From contig JADJUF010000010.1 of NCBI GenBank assembly GCA_016717005.1, positions 1-64,000 on the forward strand: a stretch of 64,000 nt of DNA. Reading direction: 5' to 3'. Source of the DNA: Myxococcales bacterium (GTDB lineage: Bacteria; Myxococcota_A; Polyangia; Haliangiales; Haliangiaceae). The notes below the pieces were generated by a model. It saw only the letters and a program-made list of their open reading frames with translations. It had not been told where the DNA came from and did no database searches. Made by a program: the position numbers and the translations under genes. Shown one piece after another: positions 61,652 to 64,000 of the stretch; the stretch's first letter is position 1; every line of letters starts with the position of its first letter.

Positions 61652-62962
61652 TCAGGGGGCCGCAGCGGCCGGGGCGGACCCCAGCGTCTGCGCCGCGGCG
61701 GTGACGATCGTGTCGATGTCGTCGTCGGTGAAGGCCAGCGAGACGAACATGGCCTCGAACTGCGACGGCGGGAGCGAGACGCCGCGGTCGCGCATGCCAC
61801 GGAAGAACGAGGCGAAGCGGGCCAGGTCGCAGGTCCTGGCGGCGGCGTAGTCGGTGACGGGGCCGGCGGTGAAGAACAGGGTCAGCATCGAGCCGACGCG
61901 CTCGACGCAGGCGGGGACGCCGGCGGCGCGGGCGGCGCCGGCGAGGCCCAGGGCGAGGCGGGCCGAGAGCGACTCGAGCCGCTCGTAGGTGCCGGGCCGG
62001 CGCAGGAGCTCGAGCATCTTCAGGCCGGCCGCCATCGCGATGGGATTGCCGCTGAGCGTGCCGGCCTGGTAGACGGGGCCGAGCGGCGCGAGGTGGTCCA
62101 TCAGGTCGGCGCGGCCGCCGAAGGCCGCGGCCGGGAGCCCGCCGCCGACGATCTTGCCGACGCAGGTGAGGTCGGGCGTGACGCCGTAGAGCGCCTGGGC
62201 GCCGCCGTAGGCGACGCGGAAGCCGCACATGACCTCGTCCATGATGAACACGACGCCGTGCTTCGAGGTCAGCGCGCGCACGCCGGCCAGGTAGCCGGGC
62301 GCCGGCGGGACGCAGCCCATGTTGCCGGGCACGCCCTCGACGATGATCGCCGCGACCTGGCCGGGGCGCTCGTCGAGGATGCGCTCGATCGCGCCGAGGT
62401 CGTTGTGCGGCACGGTCAGCGTGTCGGCGGCGGCGCCGTCGGTGACGCCGGCCGACCCGGGGATGCCGAGCGTGGCGGCGCCCGAGCCGGCCGCGACCAG
62501 GAGCGCGTCGGAGTGGCCGTGGTAGGCGCCGTCGATCTTGATGATGACCGCGCGGCCGGTGGCGCCGCGGGCCAGGCGCAGCGCGCTCATCGTGGCCTCG
62601 GTGCCCGACGACACCGCCCGGACCTTCTGCATCGACGGCACCGCGGCGCGCACGGCCTCGGCGAACTCGACCTCGATCTCGGTCGGCGCGCCGAAGCTGG
62701 TGCCGTTGGCGAGCGTGCGCGCGATGACCTCGAGGATCTCGGGGTGGGCGTGGCCGAGGATCATCGGCCCCCACGACCCGATCAGATCGAGGTAGGCGTT
62801 GCCGTCGACGTCGAACACCCGGCCGCCCTCGCCGCGGGCGATGAACAGCGGCTCGCCGCCGACCTGGCGGCACGCGCGCACGGGCGAGTTGACCCCGCCG
62901 GGGATGACGGCCTGGGCGCGGGCGAAGATCTCGGCGGAGCGGGGCGTTGGGCGGAGCGTCAT
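61652..62962 (-). CDS. hemL: Glutamate-1-semialdehyde 2,1-aminomutase
   Basis: A 436-residue PLP enzyme that forms 5-aminolevulinate in the C5 tetrapyrrole route. Conserved segments: VIPGGVNSPVRACRQVGGEP, SWGPMILGHAHP, SSGTEATMSALRLARG, FIMDEVMCGFR and the PLP lysine in CVGKIVGGGLP. Start ATG 62962 gives the usual N-terminus (MTLRPTPRSAEIFARAQAVI). Length is normal. It stands alone, convergent with the GT2 gene. Confidence 0.96.
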   Translation of the reverse strand: MTLRPTPRSAEIFARAQAVIPGGVNSPVRACRQVGGEPLFIARGEGGRVFDVDGNAYLDLIGSWGPMILGHAHPEILEVIARTLANGTSFGAPTEIEVEFAEAVRAAVPSMQKVRAVSSGTEATMSALRLARGATGRAVIIKIDGAYHGHSDALLVAAGSGAATLGIPGSAGVTDGAAADTLTVPHNDLGAIERILDERPGQVAAIIVEGVPGNMGCVPPAPGYLAGVRALTSKHGVVFIMDEVMCGFRVAYGGAQALYGVTPDLTCVGKIVGGGLPAAAFGGRADLMDHLAPLGPVYQAGTLSGNPIAMAAGLKMLELLRRPGTYERLESLSARLALGLAGAARAAGVPACVERVGSMLTLFFTAGPVTDYAAARTCDLARFASFFRGMRDRGVSLPPSQFEAMFVSLAFTDDDIDTIVTAAAQTLGSAPAAAAP

Positions 62963-63146
62963 CGGGGCGGGCTTACCACGGCCGGCGGCCGGCGCGATGG
63001 CCGCGGCCGGCGCGCGATCGTCGCCGCCCGGATCGCGCCGCCCACGTCCTCGACGCCGGCGCACCGCCACCGGGCGGCGGCGGCGGCGGGGACCACGGTG
63101 CGCCCGCGCCCGCGCCCGCGCGCCGGCCGGTGTATCCTCGCGAGCC

Positions 63147-63890
63147 ATGGTGCAAGCGCGCGCGGGTCACGTGGGTTCGTTGGCTCTCGTCGCGTCGATC
63201 GTGGCGCTCGGCGCGTGCGGGCGCGCCGGCGGAGCGGCGCCGCTGCCGGTGATCGGCGCCCAGCACGGCGCCGCCGTGGCGACGGTGCCGTGTCCACCCG
63301 AGGCCGAGCTCGCCGCGGCGCTGCGCGCGCGCTGGGCGCTGACCAACGCCGACGTCGACACCACCTGCACGCCGGGGCGGTTCCCGCAGGCCGGCTGGGC
63401 GATCTCGGCGGTGGTCGACCTGTCCGAGGACGAGGCCTGGGATCGGATCGTCGTGCTCGACGCCGCCACCCGTGCGGTGATCGCCGAGAGCGAGGTGCAC
63501 TCGATCCCGCCGTGGGCGCGCAACGAGGGCTCCGGTGGGGCGCGGTTCGAGGTGGTCGACTTCGACGGCGACGGCGTCGACGAGCTCACCAGCACGGGCG
63601 GCGAGAGCCACGGCGGCTCGAACGTCGAGTGGCTGGCCGTCGCGCGGCTGAGCGGCGCCGCGATCGCCCAGGCGCTGTGGCTGCAGACCCACTACGACGA
63701 CGCCGGGGAGGTCGACGCCGCCGAGGGCCTCGCGTGCGACGTCGACGCCAGGATCGTCGCGAGCGGCGCGGCCCGGGTCATCGCCGCGGTCGGCGCCGTG
63801 ACCAGCCAGCGCACCGAGCTGCCCGAGGATTGCTTCGTCGGACGTCGGGAGTACCGGCTCCGCGACGGCGCGTTCGTGCACGCCCCCTGA
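63147..63890 (+). CDS. Lipoprotein with calcium-site-like DxDxDG motif
   Basis: A 247-residue lipoprotein: signal LALVASIVALGAC with lipobox. The mature protein has a VVDFDGDGVDEL motif like FG-GAP/EF-hand calcium loops and conserved-looking PCPPEAELAAALRARWALTN and DCFVGRREYRLRDG at the end, with several cysteines that may form disulphides. Function unknown. It diverges from hemL across a 184-bp gap. The last 110 bp of the window hold only GC-rich sequence. Confidence 0.65.
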   Translation: MVQARAGHVGSLALVASIVALGACGRAGGAAPLPVIGAQHGAAVATVPCPPEAELAAALRARWALTNADVDTTCTPGRFPQAGWAISAVVDLSEDEAWDRIVVLDAATRAVIAESEVHSIPPWARNEGSGGARFEVVDFDGDGVDELTSTGGESHGGSNVEWLAVARLSGAAIAQALWLQTHYDDAGEVDAAEGLACDVDARIVASGAARVIAAVGAVTSQRTELPEDCFVGRREYRLRDGAFVHAP

Positions 63891-64000
63891 GCCACCGGCG
63901 GAGCGGGCGCGGCGCCCGTGCGCGGCGCCCGTGCGCGGTGCGCGCCGCCCCAGCGGCCGACCGGGGCCGAGGTCGCGCGCACAGCGAGACCCAGCGGCTG

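Overview
The window is very GC-rich, roughly 70% or more. Gene content points to a Myxococcota member, most like the Kofleriaceae/Haliangiales: lipoproteins with acidic, Asp/Ala-rich tails, an atpZ-atpI-atpB-atpE order, a large hybrid NRPS-PKS, and GTGA/ATGA start-stop overlaps almost everywhere. The taxon is inferred from style, not from a marker gene.

1-11.4 kb is a defence island. After the tail of an SNF2-type helicase comes one unidirectional operon: a DNA2/NAM7-type helicase, a small winged-helix-like protein, an unknown protein, a two-HKD phospholipase-D-like protein, a CARF-like/sigma-54 activator fusion, and an McrB-McrC pair. Most junctions overlap by 4 nt. A near-consensus -24/-12 sigma-54 promoter lies at 510-525, directly upstream of the operon that encodes its own candidate activator. 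The helicase, mcrB and mcrC carry several small indels, mostly at short base runs, so they are either decaying or mis-sequenced.

11.4-24 kb looks like an integrated element. A sigma-factor-like gene reads leftward. A run of short, unrecognised proteins reads rightward and leads to a lytic transglycosylase, an M23 peptidase fused to a GIY-YIG domain, an excisionase-like protein and a tyrosine recombinase. Flanking genes of lower GC (a DUF5677-like protein, an HEPN-like protein with an RX4H motif, and one unknown) look like cargo. A tRNA-Gly(GCC) with a good promoter follows at 24.0 kb.

24-33.8 kb holds housekeeping genes (glmS, moaC) and a repeat-rich stretch: two Uma2-family nucleases in a segmental duplication, octamer arrays, and a 180-bp inverted-repeat element. 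Beyond these are a cupin-like oxygenase, two methyltransferases and a GT39-like membrane protein.

33.8-52.8 kb is a biosynthetic cluster: a roughly 5,500-residue hybrid synthetase (A-T-KS-AT-ACP-AMT-C-A-T-C-A-T-C-A-T, no thioesterase), flanked by two hydrolases resembling the exosortase-associated pair and by a polysaccharide deacetylase.

52.8-64 kb has an outer-membrane-like protein, a cyclic-nucleotide-binding protein, the F0 genes of ATP synthase (the c subunit carries a sodium-type ligand pattern), a secreted protein with 186-nt tandem repeats, two membrane/GT2 glycosyltransferase genes, hemL and several lipoproteins.
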